Positions 38,414-51,364 of a stretch of 64,000 bases of DNA are shown piece by piece. A program made the position numbers and the translations under genes. The stretch spans positions 96,814,211 to 96,878,210 of the forward strand of contig JAKCOZ010000001.1 in assembly GCA_022605955.1 (NCBI GenBank), written 5' to 3'. Position 1 is the stretch's first letter; each line of letters opens with the position of its first letter. This DNA comes from Rallus limicola. Its lineage: Eukaryota > Chordata > Aves > Gruiformes > Rallidae. Below the pieces are notes generated by a model. That model searched no databases, had not been told where the DNA came from, and saw nothing but the letters and a program-made list of their open reading frames with translations.

Positions 38414-38441
38414 TTTTCCACTTCCCACAGGAAGTGGAAAA
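38414..38441. repeat. Perfect hairpin, 12-bp stem, 4-nt loop
   Basis: TTTTCCACTTCC at 38414-38425 and GGAAGTGGAAAA at 38430-38441 flank CACA. The stem contains ETS-like GGAA cores on both strands. This is the longest perfect hairpin I noticed in the window, and it lies 160 bp from another perfect hairpin. Confidence 0.92.
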
Positions 38442-40942
38442 TTCCCAAGTAATATGAGGAATCATTTCAACAAGCAGATCTTAATATCTAGAGCTCCTGA
38501 AAACGCAGATTTCTTTCAACTGGGACTAGACACACATTACAAGGTAGTAGTATTTCTTATGCATTACCTTCATAAGACATTTTCAAGCAATGCAGTACTG
38601 CAGGCTTTGCTTAAAATAGTGTCCCATGCCACACTGTGCTTAGTATTTATTAAAAGGCTTGTTTCAATACTTAGGCTTCTATTCACTAGTCTAGTGCTCA
38701 CTTTGTTTATTTAGTATTTCCGCTTCAGTGTCAGAACCTTAGCATGCTCCTGAAATACGTGGCAGCCTTTTATAGCTCTTCAAAAATCAAAGATCATCCA
38801 GTACCAGCAAAACAGTCATAACATTTTTATGCATGGTCTACTTTCTCAGCAGCAATACATCCCATAGCCGTGCTGCTAAAGGGACTGTCCCCACTCTGCC
38901 AGGCTGAACAAATACCCAATTTCCCAATGAAAGAAAAAAGAGAAGTGAAGAATATCTCAGTAGTTTAAACTGGTATGACTTAGAGTTTTGTTTTAAAAGA
39001 GTGTTTCCTTTTGAGTTTGCTTGTTTAGCACAGGGGAAGTCATCTAGATTTAGTCACAATTCAGGAAAGGGAAAAATAATACACTGCCTTTGACTTAATG
39101 GTCAGGTGTTTAGGATACTTGTCAAGGGTCTAAAAAACAGGGTCACCTAATTGATGAGACGGGTGCGGGAACAGAGTAGGCAATCTCCCCCTAAAAATAC
39201 TCCAGTGAATGGGAAAGGGCAATACACAGAGAGAGAAAATAAGCATTCTATAGCAAGTAAAACAATCTGGTGACAGCAGAGAAAGATCCTTCCTAATTTA
39301 GGCTCTAAGGCATGAACTATCAAAAGTGGAATTCATTACGGGTTTTTTTGATATTTAGGTAATGAAACTGTGCAATCTGAAGTACCATTGCTGATTACCA
39401 AACACTCTGGGAATGATAGACAAGCAAGGATAAATCCCATGATTGAAAAAGATACGTGCTTACCCTTACCCCACAGAGAAAAGACAGAAATATAGAAAAT
39501 GGTAGCAACAACAACCACCAAAAAGAGTAGATAAATGACCAGATAAACCAATGAAGGGAGAGCATACTTATAAGAGGATGTGATTGGGTTAATGTTACTT
39601 TGTAAATGGATTACAGAAATCCCTTTCTGTTCTGACAAGTCAGCAAGATTTGATCAACAAAAAGTCTATTGATTAGTTTGATAGAATAATTATGATGAAC
39701 ACTGAAAAAACAACTTTGCCAGGTTTAAAAAGTATTTTAAATATTGTATTTGGCAATTAAGAAATTACTGTAAAAATTTTCAGATTTTAACTGGGAACAG
39801 CTATTCCCCAAAGAGCATCATTGACAATGCTAATAAAGAAAGTAGAAATGCATGGAAGAAAATATTGCCATTAATAGAACACATAGCAACCAACTGTTAA
39901 TCACAACTTCAGAACATAAAAGTTTAATCACGTTTCTAATAACTGATCCAAGAAAACAGTTGCAGGTACTACTGTATAAACCAACCTCTCTATAAATAGC
40001 TTATGAAACATAACTTCAAGTAAGACTATCTGGAAAGGTAAAGTTAGCACAAAAGCTACATTTTCCATTTTACTCCCAAGACCATGTAAAGTGTTATTTT
40101 GCAAAAGGCATACAAGGAAAAAAAAAAAAAGAAAAAAAAAATCAATGTTAGTTACATCATCAAAAAGTATAATAAAATCTCTGTAAGTTTTGCTCAAATG
40201 CAAGTAGAACCAGGTCCACAGTAATCAACAATTTCATAAAGTTCACTCCAATCAAATTCTGACTTGACTACAAACAAGTCATTTCCTTTCCCATCAGGTT
40301 CTGCTATTAGCTGTAGTCAGATAAAACCATGTTACAGCTACTAGAATAAGCTTGCCATATCACAATACATCACGAGGTAGTGTGTGTAAAGAGAATGACT
40401 ATGAAAATGACACAAGATTTGTGATGTATTATTTAAATTCTCTTCAAAACCAGCTTTTGTTGCGGTCAAAGAAAAAACACACTGGATTTTGGTGCTTTTT
40501 TGTTTTATCATGGACTTGGATGCATAGAAGACCATTTCCTACTGTACTTCAAATAGAAAAGCAGTATCTGTGGACACCCACAGCAAGACAGAGAAGAGAC
40601 CAGAGGGAAATATTTTAGAATTGAATGTGTATTATCAACTGGTGTGACAAACTATGTAAAAGCTGACTTAAATAAATGGATTTTCAGTATCTGTGGCTAG
40701 GGGCTTTTGAATCAGAATACCTCAGTGATTAGCTCAGATGAAATTTAATTAGTCATAGAATTACCAATGTCTTCATTAGTAACCAGCCCTTTGGTATGGA
40801 TTATCACATAAATCTTTTTCCATACTGTATCTAATTGAAAGTAAACAAGCCAAAGCTTGGTGTAAACCCATTCAACATACACAAATTAAGCCAGTATTTA
40901 TGCTGGATCTTATTTTCTCTGAACTCCAATATCCATTTACAG

Positions 40943-41005
40943 TGCCTAATAAAGAATCAAATGCGACAGTAATGCTTAGCTGGTCCCTTGCCAAAACACT
41001 TGATG
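40943..41005 (+). other. Candidate exon (63 nt) on the plus strand, unrecognised
   Basis: A good acceptor (TGAACTCCAATATCCATTTACAG) is followed by 63 nt ending GATG and then GTGAGT (good donor). Two frames contain stops. The third reads PNKESNATVMLSWSLAKTLD, with two leading and one trailing nucleotide. The TVxLSW pattern is like a strand of a fibronectin type III or immunoglobulin-like domain. The incoming phase fits the outgoing phase of 30311-30371. With only 20 codons, this remains a weak call. Confidence 0.2.
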
Positions 41006-41369
41006 GTGAGTCCCTGCCTAACTCAAGTATATAACCTGATATAGCAGATCCTCCAGCTCCAAATCTGATGTGGCTACTTTCCCCTAATCGCAGGCTTCAC
41101 GTTATGAATTAAACATTAAGACACGATTTCAAGACACACGTAAGGGTGAGAGAGAGGTTAGGAAGCTCCAGGACAGGAGGTGGTGCCAGATGCATAACAT
41201 CACATTGACCCCAGGGTACTCTGCTATTCAGGGGAAAACCCACCTATGCCCAGATTGGCTGTTAGGATGGTACTGCCACACACAGCAGGAGCTAAGCCAC
41301 TGCCACGCAGCTTTAGTCTCCTCAGGGAGGCAACATCATCAGGCTGCTGCTGTAGTTGAGGGGAGGAAG

Positions 41370-41444
41370 AAAAAAAAAAAAAAAAAAACCACCACACCAA
41401 AAACACACACCCCATTCCACCCCTTCCCCAAAAAAAAAAAAAAA
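41370..41444. repeat. Two A-runs flanking a CCACACC-rich spacer
   Basis: Nineteen A at 41370-41388 and fifteen A at 41430-41444 enclose a C/A-only spacer. It is low-complexity sequence of the poly-A or simple-repeat type. The minus-strand frames rich in Phe and Gly here are artefacts of it. Confidence 0.9.
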
Positions 41445-44400
41445 TAACCCACACATTTCAATACTTCTGCACCTCTCTATTCCCCCAAAATGAAGCAAGA
41501 ATCCCACACAGCCAAGATAGGAGAGGAACCACAAGGAATGGCTGGAGAGATCAGCTACAGGTAGTAATGGTGACATTCCAGTCTCAGGTACCAGTGAAGG
41601 GCAACAAGCAGAATGCTTCTGCTTAAGCAGATGGTCCGTACACCGAAGGCCAGGAGCTACTACTTTCAGGGTGATTCTGTTTAAAAGCCTGAGGGACACA
41701 AACGCTGTCCCTTATTCACAACCAGGGCAAGTCATTACAACAGGTACTGCTGTCTTGCTTAGGTGCCAGCGTGTCTTTGTTCACATTGTGCATTTGAGAG
41801 ACAAGACACAGCACTCTCTTCCCAGAAACACAAGCAAGAGCCTGACAAGTACTCTAGCTTTCTTATTACTTCTTGATTCAGCAAAGTCAGGATAACACAC
41901 ACTCGCCATTTATTTCAGTAGAAGGGTAAGTAAATTCTCCCCACTGTTTTTCCTACACCTTGCACATTCATAGAGGAACACAGATAAGTAAACTAAGAAT
42001 CTACATTGAAATTATTTAAATAGTGACCTTTTTCCTGCTGCCTGGACCTATCACATGTGCAATGCAATAAAATGACTAATGTTTTATTACATGTGGGATT
42101 TCTCAGTGTGATACAAAGAAAAGTTTCTCTGAAGAAGGGGCCAGCAGCCAGTCTCTAAACAGCATATGCCACTACTTATTTCAGTGTAGAATTCAAACAT
42201 TACTCCTAAGGCAAAAATAAAAAAAAAAGTGTTAAAAACTTTGTTACCATGGCTAGAGAACTCCTTTTGCCCTCTAAGGGAGGAAAAACCCCAAGCAGAT
42301 CCTTATACAGCACGTAGGAATGATGATAGCTGTATGCACAAGTCACCGGTTGTGTCCATCTCCTCACACCTACACTTAAATAGGTTAGTTGATATCATAG
42401 TAGATGTAATAAGTCTATATAGCAGCCCACAGGAAAAAAGGCCTAGGATGTGTTGGCATCAGGCCAGCAAGGAGAGTTGGAGTCCTGTCTTTTTGACAGA
42501 ACAGTTACAAATCTGTCTCACACACCACTTCCCTAAAGACCTCCACAAGGCCTTCTCACTGATGCCTTGAAAGAGGAAAATACTACATATTAAAGTATCG
42601 CCAGCTCTGAAAAATCATAAACATGCCATCAGATGACCTAGGTCAGTGCTTTTCAACTCCAGATGCAAGAACACACTGGAGATTAGAAAGAAATGTAGAT
42701 TAATTCCAAGAGATTAGCGGAAAGGGTTAAAACTTTAATACTTTAAGTGATCTATATGAAGCAGATCATTTAAACTGCACAGGAATTTATGGATGTGAAA
42801 CACATAATTCCACAAGTAAATGTCCAAGTGAGAAGGGAAAAAGTTTGTGGGTTTGGTTTGTTTGGGTTTTTTTCCCCGAGAAAAAAAATCTCCATCCTTC
42901 ATGTATATTTCTGCTACAAACTTGACTAACTTTTGTCCTTGTTTACTTACAAAGTACTTGCAACTTTCTTTGATATTAATTTAACTTTTTTTCCCCCTCC
43001 TCATTTATGGAAGAAAGGCATTATTATCTGTCAATAAGCTAAGCTAACCTAATACAAGTGCTTTAATGGAAATATCTGTTTTAACCTATGACAGTTATTA
43101 CTGTGAAAACAAGAAGAATTAGAAGCATTTGTTTTCATGCTTTTATGGTGAGAGGAAACTGCTGCCTTCAGCAAGCTTGTAAAGCATCCTCACAGAAATG
43201 CTTTCTGGATTCTTCTGTGGAATTTAATTAGAATGCATTACTTCCCAGCACCACCTCAGCAAGAAGGGCCTCTTCTAACAACTGCTTAGTAACTTTTTCA
43301 CGAGATTAATCTATTTAGATAATTTGTATCAAGGTTAGCCAAAAAATCCAGGTCCCAAGTTACATACACTTTAAAATATACCCACTGACAAAGTCAACTG
43401 CCAAATACTATTTTTATGTTGCTTCCGAATGTGTTCTATGCATCAGGTCTGCATATCAGCAAACACTGGGGAGCACGCAGAGTTTACTCTCTTTTGTAGG
43501 AAAAAATCCCAAACGCTTAAAAGCATATGCAATGTGTCATCATGAGGTCACAGAAGACCAGTCACTGAGAAGGCCTAAAGGACTGAAGAATCTATTAGAC
43601 AGGACTCAACAACGGCAAGATTTACGGGCTGGCTATGGGAAGAGAGCATAAATCACAACGTGCCTTTCGCTCAGAGCTGACATGAAAAGAGACCACGCAC
43701 ACAACAGAAGGACCAAAACTGGTAAAGCATTTCTCTATTGAATGATATTCTTATCAGACACACAGATGGTTTCAAACATTTACAATCTAGCTGCCTGCTT
43801 TAATAAAAGCGAAGCTGGCCACCTTATTTGAGAGCTGGCGTAGAGCTGAAGCTTGCAGGTGTTCAGGTACATGCAGCTGGTGTGCATAACACCCCTCATC
43901 CCATTTACCCTGCACAGCATTCGGTTTCAACTCAAAAACTGAGAATCACAAAATTAAAGGGGGTCAGATGAAGGAAAGCAGAATACCTCACATAGAAAGA
44001 GAAGACAAATCAAGTAGCTGAAGCAATGGCAGTATTTCCCATAGAAGAAACAGGCACATCACTTGCACACAAATGGCAACGACTACTGAAGCTGGGTTTA
44101 ATGCTTATGCCATGCAGTACAGTAACCCTTAACACCAAGCCATGTGCACTAAGAGGAGATCTTCTCCATAAAACTGTGATTGTAGAGCTTTCGTTGCCCC
44201 AGACATCAGATAAGGTGCCTGCCCAGCAAAAAATTCTGACCTCTCATAGCTCTGACAAGTGCTAGAGCACCTAGCTCTTCCCTGCTTTGCCGAGCAGGGG
44301 CAGGCTCCATGTGCTACCAAGTCAGCACGTTTAAGTACACTGGAAGCTAAAACAAAGGATTCCTCACAACAAGCAGGGTCTGCAAAAGAGAGAAACATTA

Positions 44401-44817
44401 GGAGCAGTGGGGAGGTAACAAATGCTGCTGCTGCTTTTCAAGTTGGAGGTAATGACAGTGTGACCTACAAGATGAAATTACTGGTTTCACATGAAAACCT
44501 GTCACACTTGTGTTCATGTTCCTTAACAGACAGGCAAAAGCTCATGCTGCGTGCAGTGGCACTTCAAGCACAGCAGCTGCTTTCTGATTTGTACAAGAAC
44601 AAACATATTTGTGAAACTTACTCTCCAGTTGACGGACAGCCCAGGGAAACAATCAGCACAGATTGAGTTTACCTGTCACACACATGCATAAATTAATATG
44701 CAAAATTACTTCTAGAGTTGCAAATGCCCTCCCCGTCATCTTTTTAAGACAGTCTAGAGAGCAATAATTACTCTACATGTCCAAAACACTGATATAGCAC
44801 AGGTGTCTGTGCAGTGT

Positions 44818-44909
44818 CTTGAGCAACCTTGTACTAGCTGAGCCCACATTGAGCAGGGAGGTTGGCACAGATGACCTTGAGGTCCCTTCCAACCTCAGCC
44901 TGTCTGAGG
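44818..44909 (+). mobile_element. CR1 LINE, short 3' tail
   Basis: TCTTGAGCAACCTTGTACTA, GAGCAGGGAGGTTGGCACAG, ATGACCTTGAGGTCCCTTCC and AACCTCAGCC match the last 90 bases of CR1. Only the 3' UTR is left. Such very short tails arise by abortive reverse transcription. Confidence 0.9.
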
Positions 44910-47900
44910 ACACCTGACTGCTTTCTATACACAATTAAGCATCTTGTGCCTTCTGCTACTTCAACAGAGATTTTTAAGGAAAAAATGTGAAATACCTCTC
45001 ACACAACACACTTGAACCTTTAAAAATTCAGATGAGCAGTGCTACAGATAAAAATTGTGACACTTGAAACCTCAAATTCCTTTTAAAGTTCCCTTTAGAA
45101 CTTCATGCTACTCTAAAGCAAAAAACCCTAAAAACTTCATGCCAGGTGATTTATGAGCCTGTTACTGTTAAAGACAAGTTTCTAATGTGCACTTCAGGCA
45201 CAGACATCCCATGTAAATGGGATTATTCATTCTTTTCATATTAATAAATAATAAAGTGTCGTAGCAAATCAAACTAGCAGGCAGTAAGGGGAAAGTGCCT
45301 GGCACATAAACATACATGTGTACCTGCAGTATTACAATATAAATGTTAAAAATTCCCCTAGGCTACTTTTCTATAACAAAGAAAATTCCTATGATTTATG
45401 ACTGGTGATGATCCATGCCAGAGTTTAGAAAGGAGCACAGATTGCAGAGAGAATATAAAGAGGATGGCATGCTTTGGCCTTTGACTATACAATACGCTAT
45501 TTCTTAGCAGCAAAATAACACTTCAGCTCTTCCCAATAAGCTTCTCTTTAGAAAGTTAGAGTTGAAAGACATATGTCTGAAACTATTTGTCTGAACTTTA
45601 GCAATGAAAAAAGCACTTAGTAGATGTTATTTATTCCCCACCTTTAATGCAGACTGAGAAAATTGAAAACATTCGCTTTCACAGTAATAGATTTAAACAG
45701 ACAAGAAATAATCTGCATTTTCTACTACATATTAGGATAATGGAAACAACATTCTTTCCCATGTATTTTTAATGATATGACCCTGCAACTAGGAAGCATA
45801 GTCACAAAGCACTGAAATAGCATTTAACAAGATGAGAAAGCTGTGACTTATGTTATCTGATCCAGAAATGAGCTGTCAAAGTTAAATTGTTATGTAATTA
45901 ATTGTGCATTTGCCAGCAATTTTTAAACTGTGAATGAAAGACTGTAGTGAAATTGCAAATCACTGAACACTTTCATCTAATACATTTGAGATAATCCTTT
46001 CAAGACCACTTTCCCTGAACAGAGTGTTAATGAGAAACTCCTCACTTTAATAAAATGTCACCTAATAATTATAACCAAACAATATAATCTTCTTTTAAAA
46101 AATATCTTTTAGATGTCTAGCTCTGGATAGATTCCATAACCAGTGTTCAGATACAGAAAGATTTGGGACCTACAAGAAATAATTCCCCTCCAGAGTGAGC
46201 ACTGAAATTGCCTAAGTGGGACTCAGGGGAAATTCCAATTAACTGATTTACACGCAAGATACTGCACAGGACACACGGCCTTTATAGTACCGCACGCCTG
46301 CGGGAAATTATTCTTTGGCTCCCCTCTCAGTTCTAGCTCCATTTGGAATAAAAGGGCTACTGATGTTCTTCCAACCTTATTTCCCTCTCCATATCAAGGA
46401 TGTCACTTCTCAGTTCTCCTCCCTCTCCCTGCCCCTTCTGTGTCTTCACACAAGTCATTCGTTATTGAGCATTACTTATGTAGACTATTTTTTTTCTTTC
46501 ACAAGTTGAGGTTTCGTGTTCCAGTTACCAGTAGTCACAACAACTCTCACTGTGCTTTTGTTGGCTTTTTTCAGTCAAGGTTTGCCAGTCAAAAGCCTTT
46601 GCTGGGCTGTATTCCTCCTGGAGACGTAAGGATCTAAACACAGAACATCAAGTAGAAGGAAGAAAAATTAATATCTGTTTCCAAATTGTCACCCAGTCAG
46701 CACAGGAGTGACAGTGTGAAGAGGGGCAAGTGCTGAACATGTAGAAGAGTAGCTATTGGTGCTGGAACCAAGACTTGACATTACACTCTAATAAAGCTCT
46801 CACAGCATTTGTCTATGCAGAGTTCTGTTTTTGAAAAGAGGTTAAAATTACTTCACTGGTGGTGTGGTTTGGGGTTTTTCTTTGTTCATGTGGGAAGAAG
46901 TGAACCCCAAACAGCAGCTGGAAAGTTAAGGAAATCTTGCTTAAAAAAAAATTCTACTTCAGTTACCCAACTTCAAACAAGCTTGTTTGAATGATAAGCT
47001 TCTTGCCAGGATATCCTGTTAGATCTTCATTTCAAATCAGCAAGATCTGAGAATTTATGGCTATGGGAACTTTTTAAAATATATACAAGACGGATGAAGA
47101 AAGACAACTGAATCCTGAAGCAATTTAAAATGCAACATAAATAAAACTCCAAGCTGCATCTCAACATACATTAGGACACTTAGTACTTGTACAGGTTCCA
47201 GGATTAAGTGTTTTGTACTACATGCATTGTATCATTCTCTTTACTGCCAATTTTTATTATTTTTATCAAGCTTACTACCACAGTGACTGCCAAGAACGTT
47301 TTTGAAACCTCATACATTCTGTTAAAACGTCAAGAACACCATATTTTCAAAAATGAAAGATTTACTTTAAATGCTATCAACTGAAACTTTTTAAAAATTA
47401 TATGAAGTGATTTTTTTAATTCATATCCTGTTTTCTAATAAGCAAATGTACCCTTTTGTAAATGAATATAAGACTTGGTACTAGAATCCCAAGATCATTT
47501 TTTATTCCTACACAGTGGTGGTGGCAAGATCTGTCCTTCCTACAGGAGTGGGTGCCACAGCAGCTGCAAAGTTATCTATATCAAAGCTTGTTTTAAGATG
47601 ATGACATCTGGGGTTCTCAATTACATATATTCATTAAAAGAGGTCTACTCATTCTTGATCATTTCACCTACTGCAGATCAAGAACCTTCTACATAAAACA
47701 AACCAGCCACCCACCCCACACAAGCCACACCTGCTATCAGAAACGTTCTTCCTACATACACCGTAAATAACCCTTTAGCATCCTTCACATGAAAAAAAAA
47801 AGTCACAGATCTTCTTGTACTAGACCATTAAGTCAAGAGTTTAGGAGCGTTATTGTATCAATTTCTCTTCATTTTTCATATTAAAAAAATATAACATCTA

Positions 47901-50900
47901 CTGTTAGCTTCTTAGTGTTGCAAAACTACAACCTGTACCTGTTCTCCTTTTCCTCTCATTTCTCATGCTGATCATTTGTTTGGTAAACCAGGAGAATAGA
48001 AAACCAATCAAATACCTGAACATTCTATATATGGAACATGAGACCTTTTATTCTTCTTATATTCATCTCCATCAGGTCTAGCTCCCAATGTATTGCTGCC
48101 CAATATGGAACAAATAATTTCTTGTTACCCATAAAACCCTTTCACAGAAAGCCAGGATTGCTTGCTTATATCTTTGAGGGGTGAAAAACTGGCTAGAACA
48201 GCTACAAAAAGTGCATTCCACAGAAAAAAGATATTTTTCTAGTGAAACATAGTCAACCAAGCAAGCAGGCAAATTTAAGATAGTTCACATAGTTTTCATG
48301 AGAATTTGCAAGCCCTTTTATTACCTCATGCCAGAAATTTCATGGTTTTTTCACTTCAGTAATAGAAGACTTTTGTCCTCAGCTACTTTGCACCTGTTAT
48401 TTCATAAGCAATTACCAAAGATTTTCTAATTCCTCGTTAATAACAGGTAGCCTACTCAAGTTGTCTCCTCATGTACTTAATGCTAAAAGTATTTTTACAT
48501 TATATTATATGATTTCTGAATATTACATTGTAGTGGAACCTTAAATGGTGATATAAAAAATGTTTAGTTGTGTGACTTATCTTGAATCTAAAATAGGCAT
48601 GACATTAAATATCTCCTGATTATTGGTCATGATGTAGAAAATCTATATGCTTAATATTTTCACAGACTTATACAAAGAGCATTAATTCTAAAGAAAAATA
48701 TATTAGTTGTAGATTGCATTAACTTTGCATGGTGTCTTTCCCTGCAAGGAGGATTTATGACAAATGGAAATATAATTGATTAAAAGAAAAACATACTTAA
48801 ATTCCACAGCTCATATAGGACTTCAGCTGCATTACAAAACCTTACGTGCAGCTGTCTTTTTTAAATACTGTGGCTAAATTGAAGCAGGCAGCAAACATTT
48901 CACTTCTCAATTAGCCAATACCTGTGGCAGAAACACACACAGAGAGAATACCTTAAACCCTCTGTTGGTTTCTTCTGCATCAAGAATTTCTGCAAAGGGT
49001 GTTGCCTTTGCAGATGAAGACAACCAGACCTCTCCTCTGAAAATGTAACAGTACTGATGAGCAGTTTTAGGGGGTTGTTTTGGTTTTTTTTTTGTTGGCT
49101 GGTTCTTTTGTAGTTTTGTTGGGGGTTTTTTTAAAGGCTACTTGCCAATTTTAAAGTGGCTAAGATCAACCATTCCATTAAAAACAAAACAAATCCTCCC
49201 TTCAAAATATAGAGTTGTCATCCATTAGCAAAGCTGCATAATGTGCAAGAGAGAAAGGTTAAATACTAAATCATGTTCAATGGCTTTAGGAAAAACCCAC
49301 TGGTACTTTGACAGTGCAAAGGTACTTGCTGATGGTCTGTTTTCAAGTGTACTTTGAGACCTTTACTATGAGACATGGAACAATTACTTTGTAGGAAGGC
49401 TGAAGCTTTTCTTTAAAGCTAAGTTTCCCCACCCCTTCAACAGACTGCTGCACTAGAGATAAGATTTATCTTTGCAGTTCAAGACTTTTATGCATAAGAT
49501 AGACAACCACATTTCCCTTCCACCTATAAAAAGTAACATCAAATTAGTATAGGCAGTAGCAAGGGCGTGAGATTTAACTGTATCATTCACACACAACTCC
49601 TTTCCAGCATGGTATGTCTTGGTCTCAAGAACAAAGGCTTGGGCTTGCTTTTTCTACAGAAACCACTCAAATGTCTCTAAATGCCTTTACAAACCCATAA
49701 TGAAGGTGCAGAAAACAAGCCTAGCCCCTTTCCTTCATCACTCAGTTTCTTCATCACAAATTAACCCAAACAAGTAGAACTCCACAGTGAGGGAGCAGCA
49801 AGAAAAAAGGAACAACTGCAGTGTAACTGCAGTGTGTTGAGAGCTTTAGTTGTCCTATCCCCAACTATTCTTACTACACCACCTGAAACACAGACTGCTA
49901 GAGCTTGTCATCTGAGTTTAGGTTGGGATCAAAAAGTAGGTCTATGAGAGACTCAACGCAGATGCCAAGTGAATGCTCACTACCTCAGTAATAGGATGAT
50001 TCAGAGGACAGCAAGAGTGATTAGTTTTATTTTGCTGGAATGAGAGGTGCAGTTTCATTCAAAAGGATAAGAACTGATTACTTTTAAACATAATTCATTC
50101 TACAGTACCTTCTGATAGTCTTCAGAGAGACATTAAAAGTACATGTGTATTTCATTAGTACCTACTTACCTAAAATGAGATATGAATTGTAGATTATTAT
50201 TTCCTTAAAAAAAAACCTGTAAAACTAAGCAGAACTTGGGTTGTAAACTGGGACTACAGCAATTCAGAAATGGGTACAGGGGTTCCTGCAGGCAATAACT
50301 CACTCCCCAGTTCTCCTACAGTTAATATTTGCTTTCAAAAAAGAAATTTTTCCAGCATGAGGAACACAGTGTTAGGACTCCCACTTTGTTATGGCTTTTG
50401 TGGGCCTGGCTTGCGCCACAGATTCTCTCTTGTGGTAGTGCCATTAATACAAGACTAATTACAAGAAACACCCTTATAGATGTATTCTCCAAAGTACAAT
50501 AAATTTCTAAAATACATATACATAGAAGACGCATTTTAAGACATTGGCAAGCACATGTATAATTAAGGAACAATTGCAATTTACATTTTAAGCCAAAAAG
50601 AGAAGTTTTGCATTTCCGAGTGCCAGTGTACAGAGACACCCAAACTAGGAATGGCCTCAATTCAATTTCACCCAGTCCAAGAAGGCTTCAAGCCTGTTCA
50701 GTCTTTGCCTCATTTTCCTCCCCAGTGTCTGAAGGTGCTCACGATGCTTCTAGTGAGAGGAAGCGCAGCTACCCAGAAATTCAAGGAAAACCACAACAGA
50801 GCTTTCCCCACTCCTTGCCCAAGCACAGCAGGGCATTGCCATCTCACCACATAACCAGAGAGGGATCAGCAAACCAACTCCAGGGAACAGCTACTGCTTT

Positions 50901-51364
50901 TCTCATGTGACTACTGCTACACTAGTTCTGCTGATGGTAGATTGCAGCAAACTAAGTCTCAGTAAATTTCAAATGGAATTTCACACAGGGCACACATACA
51001 CGTGCTGGTGCAGTCTAAGGAAATGCAGAGTATCAACTGTCTGCTGGAAACAATCTAGGTGTGACAGTCCTTTTGAGGGAAGATGGTGAGCAATGTTAAG
51101 TGTAAGCTTGCCCAGCAGCTGATGCTCCAACTCACTAAACTGATGATTTGCAAATTGCAAAAAAAAAATAAAAAATTGTCTGATATGCTACTCCTTAAAC
51201 AGAGATGATAATTTCTTCCAGAAAATTACTGGGCTAATATTTTACTGGAATCAGTAACTTTGTAGCTGCTGGGAGTCTCATTATGTTGCTGGTTTGTTAG
51301 GAAGAGCGCAATTTGACTTACTTTTTAAAAGAGCAATCATTCTGTAGGTGAACCATTTCCACAT
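44910..51364. other. Unique AT-rich sequence with one minus-strand exon candidate
   Basis: Apart from the exon-like segment 48952-49036, no gene is supported. A plus-strand acceptor (TGGCTTTTTTCAG) and donor (GAC/GTAAGG) enclose 51 nt at 46576-46626. All three frames are open there, so it is uninformative. The block 45840-46010 (ATGTAATTAATTGTGCATTT) looks like a conserved regulatory sequence but cannot be tested here. Confidence 0.5.
48952..49036 (-). other. Candidate internal exon (85 nt), unrecognised
   Basis: On the minus strand TGTTACATTTTCAG (acceptor) precedes 85 nt ending TTTAAG, followed by GTATTC (moderate donor). One frame is open with one leading nucleotide and 28 codons. It includes GEVWLSSSAKATPFAEILDA and ends in EETNRGFK, with an ordinary balanced amino-acid composition. 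A second frame (two leading nucleotides) is also open, but the third is closed. The incoming phase (needs two nucleotides) fits the outgoing phase of the candidate exon 59963-60001. The outgoing phase (0) fits 34411-34443. I do not recognise the protein. Among the exon candidates this is one of the better ones, but a chance pseudo-exon remains possible. Confidence 0.3.

Larger units (their letters stand above)
37990..38445 (-). other. Possible old LTR or promoter-like segment
   Basis: Read on the minus strand there is a purine-rich, U3-like stretch. It is followed by a TATAAAAG box (plus-strand complement 38125-38132) and 21 nt further on by TTATTAAAG, a variant poly(A) signal. The phrase CCACCCCAAACGGAGTCTGT comes next and resembles the R/U5 part of retroviral LTRs. 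No TG...CA ends or duplication could be fixed, and no family is recognised with certainty. Confidence 0.3.
35954..44817. other. About 8.9 kb unique sequence with a possible LTR near 38 kb
   Basis: No complete gene. It contains a possible minus-strand LTR-like segment (about 37990-38445), hairpins at 38232-38252 and 38414-38441, a plus-strand exon-like segment (40943-41005) and two A-runs (41370-41388, 41430-41444). A minus-strand exon-like segment at 44622-44672 has a single open frame, VNSICADCFPGLSVNWR. Its acceptor is mediocre (TGTGTGACAG) and its donor is AGA/GTAAGT. At 42644 CAGTGCTTTTCAACTCCAGA resembles a hAT-type transposon end, but no partner end is seen. Confidence 0.45.

Noticed and set aside
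39336..39638. 100-codon minus-strand frame with a hydrophobic Leu/Val-rich stretch
   Set aside because: AT-rich composition gives such stretches. No promoter, splice sites or homologous motif was seen.
41224..41699. Minus-strand frames rich in Phe, Gly and Trp
   Set aside because: They are translations of A-runs and C/A-rich simple sequence.
42644..42680. hAT-like transposon end (CAGTGCTTTTCAAC)
   Set aside because: No matching opposite end or 8-bp duplication was found, so it is too weak to call.
44259..44666. 135-codon plus-strand frame
   Set aside because: Composition is plausible, but there are no splice signals or known motifs. A shadow frame overlaps on the minus strand.
46576..46626. 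Plus-strand exon-like segment with a very good acceptor
   Set aside because: All three frames are open in 51 nt, so there is no coding signal. The donor GAC/GTAAGG is only fair.
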